From contig NZ_UHIL01000002.1 of the NCBI RefSeq assembly GCF_900460535.1, forward strand, positions 1 to 64,000: a stretch of 64,000 nt of DNA, read 5' to 3'. The notes under the pieces are model-generated. The model worked only from the letters and a program-made list of their open reading frames with translations, was not told where the DNA came from and searched no databases. Positions 25,547 through 35,544 of the stretch are shown one piece after another. The translations under genes were made by a program, and so were the position numbers. The first letter of the stretch is position 1. Each line of letters starts with the position of its first letter. The stretch is from Vibrio parahaemolyticus (GTDB lineage: Bacteria; Pseudomonadota; Gammaproteobacteria; Enterobacterales; Vibrionaceae).

Positions 25547-26464
25547 TTATTGTTCAGCGAGAAACGCGTCCACCTCTTCGCGGGTTGGAATCGACGTTTG
25601 CGCGCCAAAGCGGGTCACAGAAATTGCAGCCGCCGCATGTGCAAACTTAATCGCTGATTCTAAAGGTAAATCTTCTAAGAGACCAGTGACGAATGCCCCA
25701 TTAAACGTATCACCTGCCGCGGTGGTATCGGTCGCTTCGACACGGAAACCAGGGATGATTTCACCTCGGCCATTTTGGCTCAACCAAACACCTTTTGCAC
25801 CGAGAGTGATCATGACAATTTCAATACCTTTACCATGTAGCACATTCGCCGCTTCTTGCGCGCTTTCGTTGTCTGTTACAGTAACACCTGTCAGCACTTC
25901 AGCTTCCGTTTCATTTGGCGTGATCACGTCAATACAAGCAAGCAGTTCATCTGACAACTCACGAGCTGGAGCTGGGTTTAAAATTACGTTGGTTTTTGCA
26001 TCTTTTGCCACACGCGCAGCTTTCTCAATGCCGCACATCGGCGTTTCCAATTGCATTAGCAAGTAATCCGCTTGGCGAATACGTTCTAAATCTGGCTCAA
26101 TCGCTTCTGCTGTCAGTTTGGCGTTCGCTTCTGCTGATATACAAATGCTGTTTTCACCACTGTCCGACACTTGAATCATCGCGATGCCTGTCGGGCAGTT
26201 TGGTTGCATCTTAACACCAGTGATATCGATGCCGTCCATTTTGAAGTTTTCACGAATATTGATGCCGAAAGAGTCATCGCCTACACAAGCAATAAAACCA
26301 ATGTCTGCATTTAATCGCGCCGCCGCGACGGCTTGGTTGGCACCTTTGCCACCTGGGATAACTTGATAGTTGCGACCATGCAGCGTCTCGCCAGGGCGAG
26401 GGAAAGAAGGCACTTGAAGAACATGGTCAGCGTTTACACTACCTAACACCACTAACTTATTCAT
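25547..26464 (-). CDS. rbsK: Ribokinase
   Basis: 305 residues, PfkB family. Opening LGSVNADHVLQVPSFPRPGET and GGKGANQAVAAARL contain the sugar-binding Gly/Asn residues. The catalytic Asp is in DTTAAGDTFNGAFV. It phosphorylates ribose to ribose-5-phosphate. It lies 35 bp before rbsR but 228 bp after rbsB, a gap that carries a long hairpin. Confidence 0.96.
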   Translation of the reverse strand: MNKLVVLGSVNADHVLQVPSFPRPGETLHGRNYQVIPGGKGANQAVAAARLNADIGFIACVGDDSFGINIRENFKMDGIDITGVKMQPNCPTGIAMIQVSDSGENSICISAEANAKLTAEAIEPDLERIRQADYLLMQLETPMCGIEKAARVAKDAKTNVILNPAPARELSDELLACIDVITPNETEAEVLTGVTVTDNESAQEAANVLHGKGIEIVMITLGAKGVWLSQNGRGEIIPGFRVEATDTTAAGDTFNGAFVTGLLEDLPLESAIKFAHAAAAISVTRFGAQTSIPTREEVDAFLAEQ

Positions 26465-26570
26465 ACGGTTATCCTCGGTTCTGAATGAACCCTTTTTTGA
26501 AAAACTGTTTTTGGAAAATACTTAGATGACTTTAACTTCTCGTTTGAGTCGCTATAAAAAGTCAAAGGCA

Positions 26571-26597
26571 TCTATACCCAAGCAACCTCAAGATGCA
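26571..26597. repeat. Possible remnant of a Vibrio intergenic palindromic repeat
   Basis: TCTATACCCAAGCAACCTCA followed by AGATGCA resembles one arm of a repeat that I recall from Vibrio intergenic DNA. The matching second arm is absent; only TGCTTAGGT follows. The assignment is from memory. Confidence 0.25.
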
Positions 26598-26613
26598 TGG
26601 CTGCTTAGGTAAA

Positions 26614-26663
26614 CCTTGCCCTCTCCCCCTAAACGACAGATATAAACAGAGGAGAGAGCAAAG
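26614..26663 (-). promoter_or_regulatory. Long stem-loop between rbsB and rbsK
   Basis: Minus strand: 13-bp stem (CTTTGCTCTCTCC with GGAGAGGGCAAGG, two G-T wobbles) and a 24-base loop, 30 nt after the rbsB stop. No T-run follows. In binding-protein operons such hairpins protect the 3' end of the upstream message and lower distal expression, which would favour RbsB over RbsK and RbsR. Confidence 0.6.
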
Positions 26664-26692
26664 GAATTAGGACGCTTTATCGCACGTCAGGC

Positions 26693-27571
26693 TTACTTTG
26701 TTACCACTTTTAGAGGAACTGGGATGTACTCATCCACTTTCTCGCCTTTCAGTACTTTGTCAGCCGTTTCAACGCCTAACGCGCCGATAAGATCAGGTTG
26801 CTGCGCGATGGTCGCTGCTAGCTTGCCACGGTTAACCGCTGCGATACCGTCTTCTGTTCCGTCAAAACCAACGATCATGACGTTTTTACCAGACGCTTGA
26901 ACCGCGCGTAGTGCACCTAGAGCCATCTCATCATTCTGCGCAAACACCGCTTGAACATCCGGGTTAGCAGCCAGTAGGTTTTCCATTACGTTTAGACCTT
27001 TCGTGCGGTCAAAGTCAGCTGGTTGGCTAGCCAGAAGCTCCATATCGCTACCCTTCACAGCGGTCATGAAGCCTTCACCACGCTCACGAGCCGCAGACGT
27101 ACCAGCAATACCTTCCAGCTGAATCACTTTTGCTTTCTCGCCGACTTTTTCCATGATGTAGTGGCCAGCCATCTCGCCGCCTACAACGTTGTCAGATGCG
27201 ATGTGGCTCACTACTTCACCACGGCTTGCACCACGGTCTAGCGTTAACACAGGGATGTTAGAACGGTTTGCCATACGAATCGCGTTAGACACTGCGTCAG
27301 AATCCGTTGGGTTAATCAAAATCGCTTTTACACCGCGAATGGTTAGGTCTTCGATGTTTGACAGTTCTTTGCTCGGGTCATTTTGCGAGTCCAGTACAAT
27401 CAAATCGTATCCCAGTTCTTTCGCTTTAGCTTCCGCACCATCTTTCATCGTTACGAAGAACGGGTTGTTTAGCGTCGAAACCACAATCGCCATCGTATCT
27501 TGGGCTTGCGCCGCTACTGATACAGTGGAAGAAAGAAGTGCAGCAGAGATAAGAGTTGCAAGTTTTTTCAT
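26693..27571 (-). CDS. rbsB: Ribose ABC transporter, periplasmic binding protein
   Basis: 292 residues. ATG 27571 has AAAGGAC before it; a longer frame to 27631 reads into the rbsC gap. Signal peptide ends VAAQA. Family motifs: [37 protein letters not shown] and [16 protein letters not shown]. Binds D-ribose in the periplasm and delivers it to RbsC2A2. Confidence 0.96.
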   Translation of the reverse strand: MKKLATLISAALLSSTVSVAAQAQDTMAIVVSTLNNPFFVTMKDGAEAKAKELGYDLIVLDSQNDPSKELSNIEDLTIRGVKAILINPTDSDAVSNAIRMANRSNIPVLTLDRGASRGEVVSHIASDNVVGGEMAGHYIMEKVGEKAKVIQLEGIAGTSAARERGEGFMTAVKGSDMELLASQPADFDRTKGLNVMENLLAANPDVQAVFAQNDEMALGALRAVQASGKNVMIVGFDGTEDGIAAVNRGKLAATIAQQPDLIGALGVETADKVLKGEKVDEYIPVPLKVVTK

Positions 27572-27656
27572 CGTTCTAGTCCTTTGTGTAGGGTGAGCCA
27601 GCACACGCCTACTGGCTCGGTTTGTATTCACATATTGATATGTAGATTGTTATGAA

Positions 27657-28640
27657 TTACTTGTTTTTGTTGTCTACCAATACCGCCAGCAAGATAACCA
27701 CTGCTTTTGCAATCATTTGGTAGTAAGAAGAAACGTCCAGTAGGTTAAGTGCATTGTTCAAGAAGCCGATGATCAGCGCACCAATCAATGTCCCCATGAT
27801 ACGGCCTTTACCGCCCATCAAGCTCGTACCGCCAAGTACCACAGCTGCAATCGCATCCAGTTCGTATCCCATACCCGCCGTTGGCTGAGCAGAAGACAGA
27901 CGAGAAGTCACGATGATGCCCGCAAGTGCAGCTAACATACCGCAGATGGCGTACACACCAATCTTCACTCGGTCTACGTTAATACCAGACAGGCGAGTCG
28001 CAGATTCATTGCCGCCTAGTGCGTAAACATAGCGACCAAAGCGAGTGTGATTAAGTAGGTACCAAACCGCTGCGAATACAACAACCATCAACCAAACTGG
28101 CACTGGAATACCTAACGCGTAGCCTGTACCAAACCATGCGAATGCGTCTGCCGTGTCTGTGAAGCCAGTAGAAATTGGTCGACCGTCGGTGTAAACCATG
28201 GTCACACCGCGCAGTAATGTCATGGTGACCAGCGTCGCAATGAAGGCTTGCACTTTGCCTTTAGCGATGATGATGCCACTGATTGCGCCCAGTGCTGCCC
28301 CAGCTAATAGAGCCGTTGGAACCGCAATTAAAACTGGCACTTCCATCGCGATTAGGCTCGCGGCAAATGCACCACAAAGCGCAAGGACAGAACCGACACT
28401 CAAGTCGATACCAGCAGTTAAGATAACCAGAGTCATACCTACGGCGATGATCGCGTTGACTGAGGTTTGACGAAGGATGTTAAGAATGTTGTCTACCGTA
28501 AAAAAATTCGGGTTTAAAAAAGACACCACAACAATCAAAAATAACAGTGCAATCAGTGATTTTTGTTCAATCAACCACTCTTTAGTAAACAGCTTTTTGC
28601 TGCTTGTTTCGGTCGGTTTGCTCATGGTATTGGTACTCAT
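27657..28640 (-). CDS. rbsC: Ribose ABC transporter, permease
   Basis: 327 residues with about eight to ten hydrophobic segments and the family signature [15 protein letters not shown], plus [16 protein letters not shown] toward the C-terminus. Its ATG overlaps the rbsA stop by four bases and GAGG precedes it, so translation is coupled. Confidence 0.96.
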   Translation of the reverse strand: MSTNTMSKPTETSSKKLFTKEWLIEQKSLIALLFLIVVVSFLNPNFFTVDNILNILRQTSVNAIIAVGMTLVILTAGIDLSVGSVLALCGAFAASLIAMEVPVLIAVPTALLAGAALGAISGIIIAKGKVQAFIATLVTMTLLRGVTMVYTDGRPISTGFTDTADAFAWFGTGYALGIPVPVWLMVVVFAAVWYLLNHTRFGRYVYALGGNESATRLSGINVDRVKIGVYAICGMLAALAGIIVTSRLSSAQPTAGMGYELDAIAAVVLGGTSLMGGKGRIMGTLIGALIIGFLNNALNLLDVSSYYQMIAKAVVILLAVLVDNKNK

Positions 28641-30142
28641 GCTGCTTCCTCATTGATCTTTTTGCCTACGGCACAGGCGAGTAATTTTTCTTGGTCGGCG
28701 TCTTTCGCATCAAATTCGCCAGTTATGCGACCTTCATGCATCACAAGAATGCGATCGCTCATGCCCAACACTTCTGGCATCTCGGAAGAAACCAAGATGA
28801 TGCTCATGCCGTCGGCTTTAAATTTGTTGATGAGTTGGTAGATTTCTTTCTTAGCACCAACGTCAACACCACGCGTTGGTTCATCCAAAATCAGAACTTT
28901 AGGCTTGGTCATTAGCCCTTTCGCAATCGCCACTTTCTGTTGGTTACCACCAGAAAGGTTGCCAATAATTTGGTCGCGAGTTGGTGTTTTAATGTTGAAT
29001 AACTTGATGAAATCTTCCACCGCAATGACTTCTTCATCGTGCTGGATTTGTACGCCTTTAGTTAGCTTATCCAATGCACACAGAGACATGTTCTCTTTCA
29101 CTGATAAGCCCAGCACCAGACCATCCCCTTTGCGGTCTTCCGAGATATAAGCGATGCCATTTGCCAAGCCATCTTGCGGGCTAACCGGATTAATGGTTTT
29201 GTTATCGAGATTGATAACGCCATGCTCGCTTGGCAGCGCGCCGTAAATCACTTTCATTAACTCGGTGCGGCCTGCGCCCATCAAACCAGAGATACCCAAA
29301 ATCTCACCGCGTTTAAGCGTGAAGCTCACATCGTGAACGCCAGAACCTGTCAAGCCAATCACTTCAAGGCATGTCTCGCCGTGCTTTACATCAATACGTG
29401 GGTATTGCTCTTCTAATTTACGGCCAACCATCATTTCGATTAAGCCGTCTTCATCCGTGTCTGCTACTCGGCATTCACCGATAAATTTACCGTCACGAAG
29501 CACCGTAATGTCGTCACAGATTTCAAAGATTTCTTTCAGGCGGTGTGAGATATATACAATGCCGCAGCCTTGCTCACGAAGCTCATTAATCACTTTGAAC
29601 AGAGATTCGGTTTCTGTATCAGTAAGCGCATCGGTTGGTTCATCCATGATGATGACTTTCGATTCAAACGAGAGCGCTTTGGCAATTTCTACCATTTGTT
29701 GCTCACCCAAACTTAGATCACCAAGCAAGGTTTTCGAGCTGTGTTTCACGTTCAAACGTTGTAGAAGTCTGTCCGCTTCCGCGTACATTTTGCTCCACTG
29801 AATGCGCCCCATAGAACCGGTAAATTCACGACCGAGAAAAATGTTCTCAGCGATTGTCAGTTCAGGGATTAAGTTCAACTCTTGGTGAATAATGCTGATG
29901 CCCGCTTCTTGAGAATCTCGCGGACCTTTAAATGCAGCAGGTTGACCCTGATACTGAATGCTACCTGCATCCATATGATAAATACCGGTCAGCACTTTCA
30001 TCAATGTTGACTTGCCTGCCCCATTTTCGCCCATGAGCGCCATAACACGACCTGGGTATACGTTCAGGCTCGCTTTATCTAGCGCCTTTACACCTGGGAA
30101 CGCTTTTTCAATTTCGCTCAGTTGTAGAATGGCTTGAGTCAT
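28637..30142 (-). CDS. rbsA: Ribose ABC transporter, ATP-binding protein
   Basis: 501 residues with two ATPase halves. The first Walker A is [10 protein letters not shown] with signature [12 protein letters not shown] and Walker [12 protein letters not shown]. The second half has the degenerate Walker A typical of the family ([10 protein letters not shown]) and [14 protein letters not shown]. It drives ribose import with RbsC and RbsB. Confidence 0.96.
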   Translation of the reverse strand: MTQAILQLSEIEKAFPGVKALDKASLNVYPGRVMALMGENGAGKSTLMKVLTGIYHMDAGSIQYQGQPAAFKGPRDSQEAGISIIHQELNLIPELTIAENIFLGREFTGSMGRIQWSKMYAEADRLLQRLNVKHSSKTLLGDLSLGEQQMVEIAKALSFESKVIIMDEPTDALTDTETESLFKVINELREQGCGIVYISHRLKEIFEICDDITVLRDGKFIGECRVADTDEDGLIEMMVGRKLEEQYPRIDVKHGETCLEVIGLTGSGVHDVSFTLKRGEILGISGLMGAGRTELMKVIYGALPSEHGVINLDNKTINPVSPQDGLANGIAYISEDRKGDGLVLGLSVKENMSLCALDKLTKGVQIQHDEEVIAVEDFIKLFNIKTPTRDQIIGNLSGGNQQKVAIAKGLMTKPKVLILDEPTRGVDVGAKKEIYQLINKFKADGMSIILVSSEMPEVLGMSDRILVMHEGRITGEFDAKDADQEKLLACAVGKKINEEAA

Positions 30143-30164
30143 AATCTGTCCTCAATTCTCAGGC

Positions 30165-30584
30165 TTAAAAAACCACGCCCGCTTGGAAAATCACGTTCGC
30201 GTACGGTGTGCATTCACCGGTTCGAACCACTGCGCGACTTTGCTCTGTGCGTGCTTTAAAAGCCTCGTGCGAAACGTATTTGATTTCAATCGACTTGCCC
30301 GTTTCCTCACTCTCTTTGCTCAACTCTTTAAGCAGTGCTTCATGAAGAACAGGACTGACATCGGAAAATTCTTCTGCAATGATGACCCCTTCAATCTGTG
30401 ACTCAGACAAAATCACACGAACGGTATCAAGAAAACTTGGTACGCCATGCGTTAGCGCCAAATCGATGCGCTGTACATGATCAGGAATCGGCAGCCCCGC
30501 GTCACAAATCGTGATTTCATCGGTGTGGCCTAGCGTTGCCACTAAGTAAGAAATATCTGAGTTAATAAGGGTACTTTTTTTCAT
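30165..30584 (-). CDS. rbsD: D-ribose pyranase
   Basis: 139 residues. Converts beta-pyranose to beta-furanose ribose for ribokinase. The catalytic His is in ATLGHTDEITICDAGLPIP. First gene of the operon; AAAGG lies eight bases before the ATG. RbsR operators lie 78 and 208 bp upstream. Confidence 0.96.
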   Translation of the reverse strand: MKKSTLINSDISYLVATLGHTDEITICDAGLPIPDHVQRIDLALTHGVPSFLDTVRVILSESQIEGVIIAEEFSDVSPVLHEALLKELSKESEETGKSIEIKYVSHEAFKARTEQSRAVVRTGECTPYANVIFQAGVVF

Positions 30585-30661
30585 CTCATCGACCTTTCGG
30601 TTACACGTTCATACAACAATGAGTGCCTGTTTTAGGAAATTTTCATTATTAACAGAAAACT

Positions 30662-30679
30662 CATCGAAACGTTTCGATG
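30662..30679. promoter_or_regulatory. RbsR operator 1
   Basis: CATCGAAACGTTTCGATG, an 18-bp perfect palindrome with the CGAAACGTTTCG core of LacI-family ribose operators. Located 78 bp upstream of rbsD. Confidence 0.9.
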
Positions 30680-30791
30680 CAATAATAAGACGCTTGCGAG
30701 ATTTCACCAGTCACCGATCGGTAAGGTGTGAGAATGATCCGTGATTTTTCCAACTAAGAGAAAGAAAAGGCCGACCAAGTCACACTTTATC

Positions 30792-30809
30792 CATCGAAAC
30801 GTTTCGATG
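30792..30809. promoter_or_regulatory. RbsR operator 2
   Basis: The same 18-bp palindrome, centred exactly 130 bp from operator 1 and 251 bp before the GGDEF-EAL start. It could support DNA looping or control of the divergent gene. Confidence 0.88.
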
Positions 30810-31059
30810 AGCATTTTTAAAGCCCACAAAAACTCTACGGTTTGTGCCCGCGAAAGCAGAAATACGTCCAATTACTGAGAAAGCCTCTAGTTAACGGGAA
30901 GGAAATCTGCCACATCATCACATTTCTAAAATGGTTGTCTGATTTTCGAGAACACCCACCTTACAATCTGGTTACAATTTGCAAAAAATATATCATCCGT
31001 TCAGTACCGTTTAGGTAAGCAACGTTTGTAGGGACACAAACGGAAGTCGAAGAACCATA

Positions 31060-33423
31060 ATGAAATTAAGCAATCGAGTTATCTTGCTTGTCGCACCCGT
31101 GATCATTTTGAGTGCGCTGGTATCGAGTTACATCATCTATAGCATTCAAAAAGTAACACTCATCAAGCGCGAAGATAGCTACATACAACTTCAGATGGAA
31201 AAACTGGCGGGGCAATTTCGACAAGCCAATATTTTTCTTAACAGCTATGCGTACACGCTGAGTAAAAGTGATGTGCTGCAGGACTATTTTATCAATCACG
31301 ACAATCCCTACCGTGAGCGAGTGCTTTTTAGCCGCTTGGATGAAACCGCTGATGTCCTGAGTCATGGCTATAAAGGGGATGCGAGCATGGCGATCCTCGA
31401 CGGCAAGCAAAATCTGCTTTATTACACCGAAAACCAATATTATGAATCGTCCGGCGTTGTTGACCCAAAGGTGCTGGAGTACATAGCAACCAGCTTCGCG
31501 GCTCGTGGTGAATACAGTCACACAGGGTTCATTTATAACTCCAGTGGCCAAAGCATCTTGTTGCGATACGAACTCATTGATAAACGAACAGGCGCACCGC
31601 CAGTTAACTTCGATCCTAGCAACGTGTTTTTTGTTGTCGTGTCCGTATCTTTAGAAGTGTTTAACGACATCAAACACGACGTCGAATTTGATACTCATAG
31701 TGTGATTACGTTTGCCGATAAACCCATTTATCTAGACATCCCTCTTGCGCAAACCATTGAACTTCTGCCCCACTTTTATGCGGTGCTCTCCCCTGCGGAG
31801 TATCTGATGTGGAACAAAGTGGACAAAGTATGGCTAGAGCTTGCACTTTCTTTTGGTATCGCGGCATTTTGTACCATCACGCTGATCGTCTTAGTGCTCT
31901 ATCGTTACGTTTTGCATCCAGTCTCTCGCCTCGATAAACAACTCAGCGAGCTAGAATCGAATCAGCGAGACAACATCGAAAAGCTCGGAACCAATGATGA
32001 AATTGGCCGTCTTTCATCTCGCTTTTTTGATATGTACGAAGAGCTCAACGTCATTTACAAAAAGACCAAACGTCTCGCAGAAACTGATCACCTTACTCAG
32101 TTGGCTAACCGTCATCGATTCCACCAACTTGCCACGCGTGAACTAGCCTCGCCACCTTCTCATTTGTGGGTGATTTATGTCGATCTGGATAACTTCAAGT
32201 ACGTGAACGATAAATATGGCCATGAACTTGGCGACAACCTGCTAAAGGTCTTCTCGACTCACATTAAAAACGCCTGTCAAAAGTTCTCTCAGCAATACGA
32301 CAGCCCTTGTTTTGGCGCGCGTTTATCTGGTGATGAGTTCGCCATCCTACTCAGCTCCAATAAAGACGTAGGCAGCATCCCAGATTTACTCGCCAAAGAA
32401 CTATTAAAACCAATTAGCAACCTCAGCCAAACTTGGGCAAACGCCTTCCCGGTGACCGCCAGTGTTGGCATCGCTCAGTACCCGCAAGATGGGCAAGACA
32501 TCGCGAAACTGTTGTCCAATGCAGACGCAGCAATGTACCAAGCCAAACGTGCTGGAAAAAATCAGTACGCGTACTACTCAGCAGAACTAAATTTGGAATC
32601 TCAGCGACGCAGTCAGATCGAACGTGCACTGCGTAAAAGCAACGTTGAAGATGAGTTTAGGCTTGTGTTTCAACCTTACATGAATAACAAAGACAACGAA
32701 ATTGAAGGCTTGGAAGTGCTTCTACGTTGGGACGCAGAAGGCTTGGGGCCAGTGCCACCAACCGAATTTATTCCAATCGCAGAGCAAGCTGGGTTGTTTG
32801 ACAAAATAGACCGTTGGGTGTTTGCAAATGCAACCGAGGAATACCATCATTTAAGAAGCATTTTTGGCAAAGACATTGTCCTGTCCATCAACCTTTCATC
32901 GGCCGAATTAAACTCGTTAGAAATGGCGCAATTTATTCATAAACACGTAACTAGAAATGGCATCAAACCAGAATGTATCGAACTAGAAATTACCGAGACG
33001 TTTGCCGCGGAACAGCAAGGCACGGCATTGCTTGATGAGCTTTCGAAACTGGGTTATCGACTTGCTATTGATGATTTCGGCTCTGGCTACACGTCGCTCA
33101 CTCAGCTTGTTCAATATCCAGTACAAAAGATTAAGTTTGACCGAGAATTTCTACTGACGTTGATGAATACCAATAATGGACACGTGATCAAACCGATCAT
33201 TGAGCTGTGCCATGCTCAAAACAAAACCGTGACCGCCGAAGGCATTGAACACGACGTTATGCACAAATGGTTGTCCGCTTATCGATGTGATTTCATGCAA
33301 GGATACTTGTTCGGAAAGCCAATGGACAAAGAGCAACTTAGCTTGTGGTGGAAATCGGCCAACGATGACAATCGATTCTCTCAGCCGCTTACAACCAAAC
33401 TCGCGGCTGAGGGTGGAATTTGA
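31060..33423 (+). CDS. GGDEF-EAL c-di-GMP protein with periplasmic sensor
   Basis: 787 residues. Transmembrane helices about 7-28 and 263-285 flank a large periplasmic sensor (Cache-like by layout). A HAMP-like linker comes next. GGDEF domain: TDHLTQLANRHRF, DLDNFKYVNDKYGHE, and active site LSGDEF, a tolerated variant of GGDEF. EAL domain: catalytic Glu in EVLLRW (EVL instead of EAL), INLSSAEL, ELEITETF and IDDFGSGYTS, so phosphodiesterase residues are retained. Net direction is uncertain. Divergent from the ribose operon. Confidence 0.92.
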   Translation: MKLSNRVILLVAPVIILSALVSSYIIYSIQKVTLIKREDSYIQLQMEKLAGQFRQANIFLNSYAYTLSKSDVLQDYFINHDNPYRERVLFSRLDETADVLSHGYKGDASMAILDGKQNLLYYTENQYYESSGVVDPKVLEYIATSFAARGEYSHTGFIYNSSGQSILLRYELIDKRTGAPPVNFDPSNVFFVVVSVSLEVFNDIKHDVEFDTHSVITFADKPIYLDIPLAQTIELLPHFYAVLSPAEYLMWNKVDKVWLELALSFGIAAFCTITLIVLVLYRYVLHPVSRLDKQLSELESNQRDNIEKLGTNDEIGRLSSRFFDMYEELNVIYKKTKRLAETDHLTQLANRHRFHQLATRELASPPSHLWVIYVDLDNFKYVNDKYGHELGDNLLKVFSTHIKNACQKFSQQYDSPCFGARLSGDEFAILLSSNKDVGSIPDLLAKELLKPISNLSQTWANAFPVTASVGIAQYPQDGQDIAKLLSNADAAMYQAKRAGKNQYAYYSAELNLESQRRSQIERALRKSNVEDEFRLVFQPYMNNKDNEIEGLEVLLRWDAEGLGPVPPTEFIPIAEQAGLFDKIDRWVFANATEEYHHLRSIFGKDIVLSINLSSAELNSLEMAQFIHKHVTRNGIKPECIELEITETFAAEQQGTALLDELSKLGYRLAIDDFGSGYTSLTQLVQYPVQKIKFDREFLLTLMNTNNGHVIKPIIELCHAQNKTVTAEGIEHDVMHKWLSAYRCDFMQGYLFGKPMDKEQLSLWWKSANDDNRFSQPLTTKLAAEGGI

Positions 33424-33463
33424 AGGTAAAGAATCGATAATGTTTACTTTGACGAACTCATAA

Positions 33464-33490
33464 AAAAGCAGCACTTAATGTGCTGCTTTT
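33464..33490. terminator. Bidirectional terminator
   Basis: Eleven-bp stem AAAAGCAGCAC/GTGCTGCTTTT with TTAAT loop; T on both sides. Serves the GGDEF-EAL gene and the convergent nucleosidase gene. Confidence 0.92.
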
Positions 33491-33502
33491 CGTATTCTCA
33501 CC

Positions 33503-34261
33503 CTATTGCATGCGCTTAAGCATGTTGAGCGTAATGGTTGCTGAGTTATCTGCCGTCGCTTTTTTCAGCTCAGAATAAACCACATCAGCAGAACCATCCG
33601 CTTTGTCGGAAATCGTGCGGATGACAACATACGGAACCTTAAAGGCGGTTGCAACTTGTCCCAATGCTGCACCTTCCATTTCAACGGCCATCGCGTTGAA
33701 CTCTTGGTAGATGCCCGTGACTTTTACTTTACTGGCGATAAATTGGTCACCAGAAGCAATGATGCCTCGGAACACACTCTCTTTGCCTAACGTCTCCACC
33801 GCTGCTTCATACGCGTAATTTTGTAGCGCTTTGTCAGCATAAAAGTAACGCTCTTGATAGTCCGGTAATAACCCTTTCGGTTTGTTGAATGCGGTTAAAT
33901 CAACGTCATGATGTACAGTACGAGTAGAAATAACCACGTCCAATGGATCAAGTTTCGGGTCACTTGCTCCTGCTATACCAGTAAAAATCAGTTGGTTCAC
34001 ACCAAAAGATTCAATCAGCAAAGTGGTCGTCATCGCAGCATTGACTTTGCCAACACCAGATTGCGTTACCACGACGGATTTGCCCTCAAGCTCACCGATA
34101 TAAAAAGTGTGGTTCGCAACTTTTTTGATTTGTTGATTCTGAATTTTTGGCAGCAGAGCTTCAACCTCTACATCCATCGCGCCAACAATACCTATCGTTG
34201 ATGCAGCAAAAGTAGGAAGTGAAAACGCGGCAAGAATGAAAACAAGAGATTTCTTAAACAT
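33503..34261 (-). CDS. Exported 5'-methylthioadenosine/S-adenosylhomocysteine nucleosidase-like protein
   Basis: 252 residues from ATG 34261 (AGGAC before it). Unlike the cytoplasmic MtnN/Pfs, it begins with a signal peptide (KKSLVFILAAFSLPTFA). Then come the family motifs IGIVGAMDVEVEALL, VVTQSGVGKVNAAMTT, FTGIAGA, AVEMEGAALGQVA and a C-terminal ISDKADG with the catalytic Asp. It hydrolyses MTA or SAH to adenine in the cytoplasmic form. In the periplasm it could salvage exported or environmental nucleosides; that is inference. Confidence 0.9.
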   Translation of the reverse strand: MFKKSLVFILAAFSLPTFAASTIGIVGAMDVEVEALLPKIQNQQIKKVANHTFYIGELEGKSVVVTQSGVGKVNAAMTTTLLIESFGVNQLIFTGIAGASDPKLDPLDVVISTRTVHHDVDLTAFNKPKGLLPDYQERYFYADKALQNYAYEAAVETLGKESVFRGIIASGDQFIASKVKVTGIYQEFNAMAVEMEGAALGQVATAFKVPYVVIRTISDKADGSADVVYSELKKATADNSATITLNMLKRMQ

Positions 34262-34401
34262 ACGAGTCCTGAAGTGTAGCAATGCGCCGCCCTTTTGCGA
34301 CGCGCCACACATTATATACCCTTGAGATTTAAAGGGGGAATATTCCGTACGCTATCAGTCAAAACAATCAGCAATGAGACAAGGTGAGCTTCTCTACAAC
34401 C

Positions 34402-34575
34402 TCAGTTTTTGGGTTCTTGACTTGTCGGGACTCGCAGTTTCGTTGAAATCGTAGGCATAAAAAATTCGCAAGCTATCCTAGTTGCGCAGGTAGGATGTCC
34501 CCAAGCGCCACATATATCCTGATCGCTTGATTTCACTCTCGTGAATTGTCGGCATTGACCACATTTATTCGTCAT
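34402..34575 (-). CDS. Cysteine-rich small protein, 57 residues
   Basis: Short ORF with GGAGAAG eight bases before the ATG. It has five cysteines: C5 and C8 (KCGQCRQF), C22 (DICGAWG), C30 (HPTC) and C36 (ACEFF). The N-terminal CxxC and spaced cysteines suggest a zinc- or iron-sulfur-binding fold. The tail is short and basic. No signal peptide. It lies alone in a long intergenic region downstream of which (in its direction) is the nucleosidase gene. Homology was not tested. Confidence 0.65.
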   Translation of the reverse strand: MTNKCGQCRQFTRVKSSDQDICGAWGHPTCATRIACEFFMPTISTKLRVPTSQEPKN

Positions 34576-35544
34576 TAATTCTTCTCCCTGAAAATGATCT
34601 TATTGATAAGCAAGCGGTCGTTAAGCGTAATTCTATAACGCGATAACGACCTCAACTAGCCAAATTAGTGTTTAGAAACTAACACAATGTTCTGAGTGAA
34701 GATTTGACTTATAACCGTACTTTGCTCAAAAAACTTAAGAAACAAATTCAGAGAAGACAAAATAATATTTTATCCAGACCACAATTTTTATTTATCGAAT
34801 AAAAATAATTTTAAAAAATGAAACTAATTCCGTTTCAACTTGTCTTAACCGAACATTAATTCATTTATAATAAAAGTCTAATTGCTTATTCAGTTCATAA
34901 AAAGAAAACATAAAAATAATGGCTACCCATCACTTTCGTTTTTCCTTATATAGAATTGCCTGATTTAGAGTTTCCATTCGTTCCATCCCCGTATCTTATA
35001 AAACTCATCATCACATTTTTTTCACTTTTTTCAGTTGGAGTGAAACGCTCAGATGAAGAGCTGTTTATCTATCTTTCCGTTCTACATCCTTTATTCTATT
35101 TATAAAACCGTAATCACAACGATCAGAGACAGCCCCTTAAGTAACGCGGCGTTTCGAGCTGGATCACAGAGTAAACTTTTTGTCCTCCGATCATGGTTCT
35201 AATAAATACTTTGAAATTAAAAGATATTTTCCACATCCATTTAATTAAACATTGTTTTTTAACTTTACTCTATCAAAAATATTGCTAAACACAGTTTTAT
35301 TAATTAGAGAAATCGGCTAGTATTTACGTCGAAGTTTTTCAAAAGCAACGATTAACTTATTAATATTAAGCAGTTTCAATTGGTTAGACAGAACCCTTGA
35401 AACTTAATGGAACCCCAACATTACGTGCTTTTGTGCATAATAAGAAACATTGGGAATATAATTATATTGATGTGCAAGTTGTTTTAACGAGTGCATGAAG
35501 CAATCGATAAATTTGTAACACCAAAGAGTTTTTATTTAGTCAAA
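34576..35544. other. Long AT-rich intergenic region, ~970 bp
   Basis: Very AT-rich. Nothing coding is supported. One plus-strand frame of 49 codons at 35053-35202 has hydrophobic character but a badly placed GGAG (13 bases). Could hold a small RNA or a lost gene; no hairpin with T-run was found. Confidence 0.5.

Larger units (their letters stand above)
30585..31059. other. Divergent control region of rbs operon and GGDEF-EAL gene
   Basis: 475 bp holding two RbsR palindromes, and between them a partial CRP-like match (TGTGA-N6-TCCGT, 30727-30742). Promoters for both directions must lie here. No small ORF was supported. Confidence 0.6.

Noticed and set aside
35053..35202. 49-codon plus-strand frame in the long intergenic region
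   Set aside because: Hydrophobic start but GGAG is 13 bases from the ATG; the rest is unconvincing. Kept only as a possibility in the intergenic entry.
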